DNA from: Tridacna crocea
Lineage: Eukaryota; Mollusca; Bivalvia; Cardiida; Cardiidae
NCBI GenBank assembly: GCA_943736015.1
Contig: OX031059.1
Span: 56,121,159 to 56,185,158, forward strand
Reading direction: 5' to 3'
Length of the DNA stretch: 64,000 nucleotides
Part shown: piece by piece, positions 54,982 through 64,000 of the stretch
Numbering within the stretch: the stretch's first letter is position 1
How the letters are laid out: every line of letters begins with the position of its first letter
Notes under the pieces: model-generated
What the model was told of the DNA's origin: nothing
Databases searched by the model: none
The model's input: the letters and a program-made list of their open reading frames with translations, nothing else
Position numbers and translations under genes: made by a program

Positions 54982-56254
54982 CGAGGGGAGATCAGAAAGA
55001 ACGTGGATCAGTGCTTGTATCGGAATATTATTATTAAAAGCAACTTGGAGTGTTCACTATTTTTGACAGTAACCTCCTCCGAGTTCTATGCACTTATTCA
55101 TTCTTGATTTCCATGAGCAGAGCACATGTGGGAGCGTGTCACGTGACGTTACCATCAAGGACCTGGTCATACCGAGGGTTAGCTCCTCTCTGCTCTCGTA
55201 GTGCATGCCTTTCAAAATAGGATCTAGTCAGAGGACACATGGAGTCAGGACTAAATAATACAGAGTGTTGGCAAGTGTTTTCATGTTTAGTTTTTGCAAA
55301 GTTTCCAGTACGAGTGTGGCCCCGTGAGCTTCGCCGTTATTCTGGGGTAAAGTGACGTCACTCTGCAGGACCTCTGGCTAAGTTTTTCATACCGTGCATG
55401 TGAAATTTATTGGAATAATGTGGGCATAAAACTCAGTATTGACTGCAGTATGTATAGATACAAAATGATTTTAATAGAAGAAAAACAGGACAACAGAAAT
55501 ACTTGATGTAGATAACTTTGCCAATTAAATGACTTAGAAAGGTTAGCTTTTCCAGCGGAAGGCGATGTTGAATGTTTCAAAACACTGCTTTGATGTATAG
55601 ATTCAGTCTCGTTGAAGTGTGCCAATCTTTCATAGCATGTTACAATATGATCAGTAAAGTTTGACCCCTCTACCCCAGTGCATTCAGAAATTTCTTTAAA
55701 GATTTCGATCCTAACCCCAATTTTCTCGAACATCAGTTGCCGAGGTACCCACATTGTACAATTATGCGACATTCCAAGATTCACCATCAAAATCTTCTAG
55801 GCACTTCTGTATGAAAAGTCAAATGTATAAGCTTTTTTCCTGACAGTATCTTGGCAATCTTGTTTTACATGCTGCTCTACAGCCGTTATGAATTTTTCTG
55901 TGACAGATGTTGATGGACGGCCAGATTTAGGGTCATCTTTAACAGTATCGCACCCTTGTCTAAACCAGTCCGATCCATGTGCTTTTGATTTCCGATAAAT
56001 ACTTTTCGAGTTTGACGTAAAACTTAATGATAACTCTCGGCTCAAGTAAAACGTTGTCCGCTGTCTTAGACCACTTATGCAGCATATCACATCATTAAAA
56101 TGACATCATAATTTACCTAGCTGAATATGACAACATCTGAAAGCTCAAGTCAGTTACCAGATAATTTATGCTCATCTGTGCAAAAAATTTTAATTGTATG
56201 TGTAGTAGTTTTCAAAACAACGAGGTAGTCCACGATCTTTTTGATCACCCCCCG
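54982..56254 (-). mobile_element. mariner transposon, 1273 bp, inactive
   Basis: The left end CGAGGGGAGATCAGAAAGAA and the inverse of the right end, CGGGGGGTGATCAAAAAGAT, form imperfect ~28 bp terminal repeats. TA lies immediately outside each end (54980-54981 and 56255-56256). Length, target and the transposase remnant on the minus strand all fit mariner. Confidence 0.93.
55055..56095 (-). pseudogene. mariner transposase, frameshifted and missing catalytic residues
   Basis: In minus-strand order: DNA-binding region with WFRQGCDTVKDDPKSGRPST (56000-55900), a frame change, WVPRQL near 55745 with GMSHNCT before it, FTDHIVTCYERLAHFNE (catalytic IVTGDE changed to IVTCYE), further frame changes, VLQSDVTLPQNNGEAHGA near 55350 (the usual HDNA changed to QNNG), YESREELTLG, and NKCIELGGGYCQK near 55080, matching the family C-terminus. 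At least two catalytic Asp are gone and several frameshifts or stops interrupt it, so no active enzyme is made. Confidence 0.92.
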
Positions 56255-56256
56255 TA

Positions 56257-57190
56257 AGTAGTCATTGACTGAAAAATATGTTGCAAAGCTAAAAATAGAT
56301 TATGTATTCGTGCCGGTGCCACTAAGTATCCGCTAAAGAAATTAAAATCTTGTTTACTGTCGTATTTTCCCTGATTTTTCCTCTCTATCATTATTGAAAA
56401 TTGATTCAAGTGAACAGCATGTGCAGTTTTAAGGGCTGAGTGCATATTTCATAGAGATATAATATGCAACTGCCTTATTACATGGCTTAACATAACTCCC
56501 TTAGGCATTATTTGCCGTGTAATATGGCATTTGTATTATATATCTCAATGAAAACACATGTTAATTTTGTTAGGAATTTCTCTCTTTTTCATGTTAACAT
56601 GTTTCAACCACAGAGACCTCAAACTGAACCAGAAAGGTTAACTTTTTACCAAACGGCAAAATTTCAGACTTGTATTGGGTATTCTAGGTACTGGTACCAA
56701 CCAAACTAGACTACTGGTACTTTTCTTGATGGCAAATGATGCAGCGAAATTTAACAATAAAATGTTCATTTATTCAAAACAATTTGTACAATTCAATCAG
56801 CCATAGTTAGCTATAATCAAATCCAACAGGCCTGGAAATCCTCTTTTATAAGCCAAGCATGGTGGGGACATTTCTTTTGTAGTTAAAATCTGTGGAAAAA
56901 TCCAGCATAAACCAAGGATTTTTCCTACACCTATATCAAATCAAGAAACTGCATGCAAAGATATGCAATTTTTTTTTATAAATTACTTCTTTTCTTTGAA
57001 ATCATTATATCTTTAGAAATGTGGCACAAAAATAAGGCTTAATTTCTTAACAGTATTATTATTTTGAGCCATTTTCTGGCTTGCTACTTTTTAGCGGCAG
57101 AGCTTGAGCTATGCGCACCGCGTATCGATATTAGTTTTATCCTATACAAGATAGTGTGTCATAGAAGACATTTCAATCTCTGCAGAATAT
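56257..57190. other. gene-free stretch with a hairpin-element fragment
   Basis: 56637-56675 is a lone B terminus (TTAACTTTTTACCAAACGGC). The rest is AT-rich without recognised features. Confidence 0.5.
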
Positions 57191-57191
57191 G

Positions 57192-57394
57192 ACCTGGGTG
57201 CATACTCACCAACCGTTGTTAAGAACATTCTTAGTCTTATTCTTTAGAGTTTCGTCAGTGTAAAAGTAACAGAACTTCTGATTGGCTAAACCATATGGTT
57301 TAGCCAATCGGAAGTTCTGTTACTTTCATTGTCAGAAAATCTTGAATAAAAAGACAAAGAACATTCTTAGGAATGGTTGGTGAATACGGGCCCT
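57192..57394. mobile_element. foldback element, copy 2
   Basis: Arms TCACCAACCGTTGTTAAGAA and TTCTTAGGAATGGTTGGTGA. Loop ATTGGCTAAACCATATGGTT and its inverse. Same family as 11211-11390. Confidence 0.9.
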
Positions 57395-57889
57395 GTACAT
57401 ATAATTGTTGCCAGTATTTCTGAGGACCCAAACAGTGCAAGGACAGGATGACAGATATGTACAGAGATATTTTTTAGATTTTGTAATTTTTCAAGTAGGT
57501 ACATTTAAATACTGAATCTCTAGGTCTATTAGTCAGGCTTCCTAGGTGCCCTTTACAAGAGAAACATTTAGTAAAAATAACTAAAAACATCTATGCAAAG
57601 ACGCAATACAATGAAACACCGAATCTAACACCAAATGGAAGAAAGCAGTGTTAGTTTTCTCCACGAAGGAATGCTATTAAATGAGATTAAAGTTTATTGA
57701 ACACCTTTATCAAGAGTGAATAGCATGATTTGACAGATCAACAATTACATTCCCAGACAAAACCTGCTGATAATAATTATCTAAAATTAAAAGCAACCCT
57801 TTTACATTTCAGACTGTGACCTCCAACAATCTGATATCATACAATTATGACTTAGTATAAACCTCTCAATGAAACTTATTTGAAACCAG
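57395..57889. other. gene-free stretch
   Basis: No exon or repeat recognised. Confidence 0.5.
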
Positions 57890-58665
57890 CGAATTCTTAA
57901 TCTTTTGCCCCACTGGCCATAGCTGGTTTTTGTTGTGGCCCCATGTCAGTGCGTGCATGCATCCATTCCCTCCATCAACTTTTATTTCAAACATCTTCTG
58001 TGAAACTACCCATCCAATTGTGATGAAACTTCACAGAAATGATACTGCCATGATCCTCTTCAGACATTTTTGAAAGAATTTGATGTTTTCATAACCTCTG
58101 GTCTTGCCAGAAATCATAAGGCCCAGGGCTACCAAATTTGCGATATAACCTTATCTAACAGACCTCTACCAAGTTTCAGGAGTTATAGCCATGAGATAAA
58201 AATTGGCCCTGCCCTAAGTGTCACAAGTTTTACGAGGGCTTATATAGTGAAAACTTTTAAATCTTCCTGTACCTAGCCATAAGGCCCATGGCTACAAAAT
58301 TGCATGTAGCTTTATCTGGTGGGCTTCTACAAAGGAGGAGCAGGTTACAACCTTGGGGTAAAATTTAGCCCTGCTGGGGAGAGGGGGGTGGGTGTTGACA
58401 GGTTTAAGATGGGCTTACATTTCGAAATACTTTGAAATCGTCATGTAGCTTTATCAAATTGGCCTCTACCAATGGAGACAAAATATTAGGCCATGGGTCA
58501 AAACTGGCCCTCCTCCTGGGCCACAAGTTTTACATGGGCTTATAATAGTGAAAAGTATAGAAATGTTCTTGTTACTTTTCATAAGACCTAGGGCGACCAG
58601 TAAGTTTTTTTACTTATTTGATAGTGGAGCGATAAAGGGCCAACATGGCCCCCTCTTCTATGCTT
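57890..58665. mobile_element. second satellite-bearing non-autonomous element
   Basis: Degenerate tandem units share AAGGCCCA(G/T)GGCTAC(C/A)AAA, GTAGCTTTATC, and CACAAGTTTTAC(G/A)(A/T)GGGCTTAT. It ends GGAGCGATAAAGGGCCAACA then TGGCCCCCTCTTC, the same 3' signature as 23325-24330. Confidence 0.75.
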
Positions 58666-58758
58666 AATTTGTCCATATGTGAAAAAGTTTTTTGGTCCTG
58701 AAGCTTCTTCAATATTTCACCAAAAATTTAATTTCATTATGTCAGAGAAGAAAGGTTC

Positions 58759-58987
58759 TTAACCCATTACCACACAATCCCTACTTTTGATGCCCCTGTG
58801 AAAGAAGCCTTTTGAAAACACTGTGGGAAAAGGAGAAAATGCTGGTGACCAGCATTTTCTCCTTTTCCCACAGTGTTTTCTATCCTTCCCAGAACAAATT
58901 TCAATTTTTCAATCACCTTTACTTTGTCGTCTGCAAATGCTTTCAATTTGGACGAGTCTAAGATTTTCTCGTGTGGTAATGGGTTAA
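58759..58987 (+). mobile_element. TTAA hairpin element, forward
   Basis: 229 bp, TTAA at both ends. The outer stem is CACTGTG with matching CACAGTG. Confidence 0.96.
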
Positions 58988-59059
58988 TACATGTAAATTG
59001 TGGGAAACCAGCTAATTTTGCTTTTCTTATGATGTGATCTACCTTGTCTTGCCAATCAG

Positions 59060-59258
59060 TTTAATGCTTTTCCAAACTACAAAATTTTTGACTGGTCCAA
59101 ATTGAAAGCATTTGCAGGCAAAAATAAAATAATGTGCTTTGAATTATCCTATATGTCTTAGAAAGACTTTAAAACATGGTGGGAAAAGGATAGGATAAAT
59201 TGCTGGTTATCAGCATTTTCTCCTTTCCCATCATTCTTCTTCAGGGTCCTTAAGCCTG
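59060..59258 (-). mobile_element. TTAA hairpin element, decayed reverse copy
   Basis: An extra GATAG in the left stem. The A arm is truncated. Confidence 0.82.
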
Positions 59259-59265
59259 TCTGATA

Positions 59266-59486
59266 CCCCATTACAAGAGGGGACAATTTTAGACCTATTC
59301 AAATAAAAACATTTGCAGACGACAATTTCAAACCATGGCTAAAATGGTGCAATTTTTGTTTTGATAGGGTAGAAAACTTTGTGGGAAAAGGAGAAAATGC
59401 TGGTTACGAGTATTTTCTCCTTCTCTTACAATGCTTTCGAAAGGCTTCTTCCTCAGGGTATTTAAAAGCTGATATTGTGTGGTTAA
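59266..59486 (-). mobile_element. TTAA hairpin element, reverse
   Basis: Left terminus degenerate (CCCCATTACAAGAGG). The right TTAA is shared with the next copy. Confidence 0.9.
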
Positions 59487-59711
59487 CCCGTTACCACACA
59501 ATCCCTACTTTTGACGCCCCTGAGAAAGAAGCCTTTTGAAAACATTGTGGTAAAAGGAGAAAATGCTGGTAACCAGCATTTTATCCTTTTCCCACAATGT
59601 TTTCTACCCTTCACAAAACAAATTTCAAATTTTCAGTCACTTTTATTTTGTTGTCTGCAAATGCTTTCAATTTGGACAAGTCTAAAATACTGTCGTCTGG
59701 TAATGAGTTAA
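59483..59711 (+). mobile_element. TTAA hairpin element, forward
   Basis: 229 bp, TTAA at both ends. Confidence 0.96.
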
Positions 59712-59739
59712 AGGTTAAATGTTTAACTTTCCACATGGT

Positions 59740-60029
59740 TGTGTCTAAAATTTTGTTGTCCTGTTCAGAGTTAACTCTATCAAACAATCCCGAGTTTTCA
59801 TACCTCTAAGTGAAAAGGTTTTTGAAAAATGTCAGGGAAAAGGAGTAAATGCTGGTAACCACCATTTTCTCCTATTCCCACAATGTTTTCTATCCTCCCA
59901 AAATGGAATTTCACCTGATCAGTTCTACCTGTATTTACATATCTATACCTGTTTTATCTGTATTTTACAGATCTACAGAGTGCATTCGATTTTGACCAGT
60001 CTGAAATTTTGGTATTTGGTTAAGAGTGT
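59740..60029 (+). mobile_element. B-end fragment and a forward TTAA hairpin element with insertion
   Basis: 59740-59773 is a lone B end. 59770-60029 is a forward copy whose B arm contains an extra TACCTGTATTTACATATCTA-like repeat. Confidence 0.85.
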
Positions 60030-60244
60030 TCTGTTTACCAAATGCAAAATTTTAGGCTAGTCTAAAATGAAATTTACAAAATAAATAGGACAGAAAAATT
60101 AAAACTTGCTGTGGGAAAGGTAGAAACCACTGTGGGAAAAGAAGAAAATGCTGGTTACCAGCATTTTCTTCTTTTCCCTCAGTGTTTTCAAAAGGCTTCT
60201 GACTTGGGGGTGGTTAAAAGTCGGGATTGATTGGTAAAGGGTTG
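60030..60244 (-). mobile_element. TTAA hairpin element, reverse, with a compensated stem change
   Basis: The stem has GGGAAAAGAAGAAAATGC against GCATTTTCTTCTTTTCCC: G to A on one side and C to T on the other. Confidence 0.92.
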
Positions 60245-60390
60245 TATAGAAAATACATGATAATTACAACATGCAAACACATGCAGTGAAATAAATTTTC
60301 AGTCCAGGAATAAAAAAAAATAATGAGAATCAACATGAATCAATTATGGTTTTAAGCTTTTCAGACAACAAAATTTTAGATTTATTTATA

Positions 60391-60622
60391 ATAACCCTTT
60401 ACCAAACAATCCCTGATTTTCACGACCCTGGGAAGGAAGGCTTTTGAAAACATTGTGGAAAAAGGAGAAAATGTTGGTGACCATCATTTTCCTTTTTTTC
60501 CACAATGTTTTCTACCCCATCAACTTAGGCACAAACCATAATTTAAGCTTCATTTAAATTATCGACTTCAAATGCTTTTGGTTTGATCAGGTCCAAAATT
60601 TTGTCGTGTGGTAAAGGGTTAA
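60391..60622 (+). mobile_element. TTAA hairpin element, forward
   Basis: Right TTAA intact. Stem diverged (GTTGGTGACCATC). Confidence 0.92.
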
Positions 60623-60754
60623 ATTTATAGCATTTGCCAATGATTTCTTGTAGCCCAAATGATTTGTTTTTGAAAACATTGGTCTGAACAGGAGAAAATT
60701 TATCCTTTTGCAACATGATTGGTATACAAAATCTCACCATTGGCAGAGCAGGCT

Positions 60755-60891
60755 GTTAACCAGCACTTCTGGCTTTTCTCACAATGTTTTCTGCCCCTCC
60801 AAAGAGAAGTCCCTGAATCACATGTAATTTGTCATCTGCAAATGCTATCCAATTTGAGGAATCTAGAATTTTGTCTTGTGGTAAAGAGTCA
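60755..60891 (+). mobile_element. TTAA hairpin element, 5'-truncated
   Basis: From GTTAACCAGCACTTCTGG through a complete B arm. Confidence 0.82.
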
Positions 60892-60953
60892 AAAGTTTGT
60901 TATCTTATAATGAGTTATCCAATCACTTTGCAAACAAGGGGCTTTTTATCAAT

Positions 60954-61183
60954 TTAACTCATTACCAAACAACAAAATACTAAGTCTGTCCAAATCAAAA
61001 GCATTGGCAGACGACAAAATAAAAGTGACTGAAAATTTGAAATATGTTTTGTGAAGGGTAGAAAACTTTGTGGGAAAAGGAGAAAATGCTGGTTACTAGC
61101 ATTTTCTCCTTTTTCCCATTATGTTTTCAAAAGGCTTCTTTCTAAGGGTCGTCAAAAGAAGGGATTGTATGGTAATGGGTTAA
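60954..61183 (-). mobile_element. TTAA hairpin element, reverse
   Basis: 230 bp. The right TTAA is shared with the next copy. Confidence 0.95.
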
Positions 61184-61410
61184 CTCTTTACCAAACGACA
61201 AAATTTTAGACTGGTCCAAATTGAGAGCACTTGCAGACGACAACATAAATGTAACTCAAAAAGTAAAATTTGTTTCAAGCAGGGGATAAAACATTTTAGG
61301 AAAAGGAGAAAATGCTGGTAACCAGCATTTTATCCTTTTCCCACAATGTTTTTTCAAAAGACTTCTTTCTCAGGGTCGTTAAAAGTCGGGATTGTGTGGT
61401 AAAAGGTTAA
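61180..61410 (-). mobile_element. TTAA hairpin element, reverse
   Basis: 231 bp, head-to-tail with the previous copy. The central base is A, as in forward copies. Confidence 0.95.
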
Positions 61411-61638
61411 AGATGGCTTTTCAGAAATGTAACAGAGAAAAGGGGCCATTTTGTTTTCACCAGCAATTTAGCCTTTTCTCTAGAAGTTTTGCAAGCAAAT
61501 CACACGCTTTTTTTTATTTCTATTATTTCTCGTTTGGTGGTCCTGCAAGGCACAAAATTTATCTTTGGGGGTAATTGACTAGTTCATTTTTACAAACTTT
61601 TGGCACACCACTCACAAAAACACCCTAAATAAATATGA

Positions 61639-61869
61639 ATAACTCATTACCACACAATCCCTACTTTTGACGCTCCTGAGAAAGAAGCCTTAAGAAAATA
61701 TTGTGGGAAAAGGAGAAAATGCTGGTAACCAGCATTTTTTCCTTTTCTCACAATGTTTTCTACCCTTCACAAAACAAATTTCAAATTTTTTGTCACTTTT
61801 ATTTTGTAGTCTTCAAATGCTTTCGATTTGGACAAGCCTAAAATATTGTCGTTTGGTAATGTCTGTTAA
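61639..61869 (+). mobile_element. TTAA hairpin element, forward
   Basis: Ends slightly decayed (ATAAC on the left, CTGTTAA on the right). Confidence 0.93.
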
Positions 61870-61997
61870 TCAATATGAACAAGATTCCTGAAATCTCAAA
61901 AAAAATTAACTTGTTATAGGCAATTTCTCCTTTTGTCTCAATGTTTTCAAAAGCAGTTTGCAGCCGCACTGAAAGAGTTGTCCCTAGGAGCCAATAT

Positions 61998-62178
61998 CAA
62001 AACACTAGGCTCACCCAAACTGAAAGCATTTGCAGACAACAGTATTGAATTTTTTTTATGGAAGGGTAGAAAACATTTTGAGAAAACGAGAAAATACTAG
62101 AAATCGGCAATTTCTCCTTTTTCCATGTTTCTTCTTCCTCAGGAACATTTAAATACAAGATTGTATGGTAAGGGGTTG
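61998..62178 (-). mobile_element. TTAA hairpin element, degenerate reverse copy
   Basis: B arm CCAAACTGAAAGCATTTGCA. Eroded stem (ATACTAGAAATCGGC). A separate right-stem fragment lies at 61918-61955. Confidence 0.8.
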
Positions 62179-62535
62179 ATATACAAGATTTATGATTTAG
62201 AGTAAGAAAATTAAAGTCTACGAGAAAAAAGATCAAAGTCCATAATTATTATGACAAAATGCTCTTTTCTATTATAATCATAATTTATCATTTTTTTTTT
62301 CAACCCATTACACAGAAAATATGAATTTTATTCCTTTGTAAACACCTTGGCTTTGTTACAACCAATTTTGCTCCTTTTTTCAAGGTGTTTCCATGGTTAT
62401 TAAATTAGAAAGTTTTTTTTTCCTCCCTCTCTGTTACTTGGAAGTATTTTTTTGCAATGTGCAACAATAGATTAGGTGAGTGACCTTTGACAATCATTCC
62501 CATGAGAGGTCACTAAGTTGGTCGGGGAATTCTTT
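62179..62535. other. gene-free stretch
   Basis: Nothing recognised. Confidence 0.5.
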
Positions 62536-62764
62536 TTAACCCTATATCACACAATGCTGAGTTATAACGGCTTTGTGAAAGAAACCTTTTGAAAACATTG
62601 TGGGAAAAGGAGAAAATGCTGGTAACCAGCATTTTCTCCTTTTTCCACAATGTTTTCTTCCCTTCCTTAAACAAATTTCGTTTTTGTAGTCACATTTATT
62701 TTGTCATCTGAGAATGCTCTCAATATAATTCAGTCTAAAATTTTGTTGTTTTGTAAAGAGTTAA
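62536..62764 (+). mobile_element. TTAA hairpin element, forward
   Basis: 229 bp, TTAA at both ends. Confidence 0.95.
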
Positions 62765-63073
62765 TGAAATGTATATCATTTTACATATAAGTTTTGTCCA
62801 TTATAAACTGAGAACATAATCTCTCTGTCGATGTTAGCTGATACACTGATAAAAAGCCAAATAAACAAAATGGACATTTGCAGACAGAAAAAAAATCCCC
62901 TACATTATTTTAAAAAAATATTGCTTTTCTCAGCTAGGGCCAAGGGAATAAATTAAATTCTGCAACAAACCCAGTGAAATAAGGACCAGAAACAAACAAA
63001 ATGTCATATAATTATATGTAGATGAAAAGAATTTCTCCTTTAGCCACAATGTTGGCAAAAATCAATGGTAAGC

Positions 63074-63475
63074 CATCTTCGAAAGCCAAGGCTGATGATT
63101 CACTACGCTTCTCTACCCTTGGTGGATCGAGCTTGATTTTTGCACTCCCCCGATATGCTTTTTCATTGGATGCAGCCAGCTCTAACTGCAACTAATGAAA
63201 TTGCTTGTAGCATTTCATCTTTGATAAAAATAGAATAAGGTTGCTACCTTTCGAATAGAAGGTAAACATGAAAACCCACGAGGATGTCTGCTTATCGCTT
63301 CATGTGTATTTGTAAGCGGTTTGTAAAACAATATTTCAATGGCTTTTAGAAATATGATGTAAAGGGGGGTAATAACCAGCATCTAATAGAGGGTGCATCG
63401 CAGGAATCTCGAAATCAGGCTCAATCAGCCAAGGTAAGATCCATGTAGTGATCGTAACCTTGGCTCACAAAGATG
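63074..63475 (+). mobile_element. Mutator-like MITE, copy C
   Basis: Ends CATCTTCGAAAGCCAAGGCT and CCTTGGCTCACAAAGATG. Flanked by the perfect 9 bp duplication ATGGTAAGC at 63065-63073 and 63476-63484. Confidence 0.93.
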
Positions 63476-63502
63476 ATGGTAAGCTTGTCCTATCATCAGT
63501 AT

Positions 63503-63685
63503 TTGACCCTTTACCGGATGACAAAACTTTAGCATTGATGCAACTTTTCTTCAACAGGGTAGGAAGTATTGAGGAAACAGGAAAAAATGCTGGTTACCAG
63601 CATTTTCTCCACTTCCCTTCTTCCTTTTTGAAAAGGCATCTTTCTCAAGGTTGTTAAAAGTCGTTACTGTGTGGTAAAGGGTTAC
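63503..63685 (-). mobile_element. TTAA hairpin element, reverse, B arm shortened
   Basis: Starts TTGACCCTTTACCGGATGAC. Stem partly decayed. Ends GGGTTAC. Confidence 0.88.
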
Positions 63686-63904
63686 AGTAACTGCTTTGTT
63701 TCCTTCTAGAGGCTGAAGTAACAACATTTTTGCTATGTTAATTGGAGATGTCATCAGACCTCTCCAACAGTGGTGAGTTTAAAAGGTGGAGTGCCAAAGA
63801 ATTTGCTGCCTAAATCCATTTTTCTTGTGGAACTGTACTGATGCACAGTCTGTTTCATCATGATTTTGTAAATAAATAAATGACGAATATCAGAAAAATA
63901 TTTG

Positions 63905-64000
63905 TTAACCCATTACCACACAAGCCCTACTTTTGACGCCCCTGAGAAAGAAGCCTTTTGAATACACTGTGGGAAAAGGAGAAAATGCTGTTAACCAGCA
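63905..64000 (+). mobile_element. TTAA hairpin element, forward, cut by the window edge
   Basis: A arm, left stem and centre (GCTGTTAACCAGCA) are visible. The rest lies beyond 64000. Confidence 0.93.

Noticed and set aside
1-64000. CRISPR array, because many similar palindromic repeats are spaced through the window
   Set aside because: The repeats are 229 bp elements in both orientations with irregular spacing, in spliced eukaryotic DNA without cas genes.

Overview
The window is eukaryotic nuclear DNA, AT-rich and intron-dominated, most likely from a bivalve mollusc and perhaps a heterodont clam. This rests on spliced coding exons, tRNA-derived SINEs, and repeat types I recognise from bivalve genomes: elements with an internal ~165 bp tandem repeat ending in a GGGCCATCTTGGCCCTC-like terminus, and dispersed AGCCATGCTCTG and GATCAGACTGCAC repeats. 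There are no operons, rRNA, bona fide tRNA genes or CRISPR arrays. The species assignment is inference.

Genes. One gene is clear. A GLIS1/GLIS3-type Krueppel-like zinc-finger transcription factor lies on the minus strand, with four coding exons: 30583-30334, 21238-19680, 14599-14438 and 8127-8017. The exons join in frame (phases 1, 0 and 0) into 694 residues with all five C2H2 fingers. The C-terminal exons must lie left of position 1. A second gene is suggested by one candidate first coding exon on the plus strand (50909-51017, 36 codons, good start context and splice donor); I do not recognise its family. The 2.5 kb between 46.94 and 49.48 kb carries none of the dominant hairpin element and may hold a divergent regulatory region.

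Repeats dominate. The outstanding feature is about 100 copies of one short non-autonomous element, called here the TTAA hairpin element. The typical full length is 229 bp, with TTAA at both ends, terminal inverted repeats starting CCC/CTC-(A/T)TTACCA, and a near-perfect ~71 nt palindrome in the middle. It covers roughly 30% of the window in both orientations. Copies are nested in one another, abut while sharing a single TTAA, or are recombined into double-B-arm composites. The palindrome shows paired (compensatory) changes between copies and subfamilies. In the feature list, 'forward' means the A arm (TTACCACACAATCCC) is on the left and the B arm (GTCGTCTGCAAATGC) is on the right.

Other mobile DNA. 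There is a dead 1273 bp mariner (54982-56254), a TA-flanked element with CAGTTGACTC termini (44339-45148), another TA-flanked element (6475-7475), a hAT-like 694 bp element (53077-53770), and three copies of a ~400 bp MITE with 9 bp target duplications (Mutator-like). Several foldback hairpins, two satellite-bearing elements and several SINEs complete the inventory. The GLIS exons sit in small islands between these elements; one hairpin copy ends about 14 nt inside the intron after the finger 3-4 exon.
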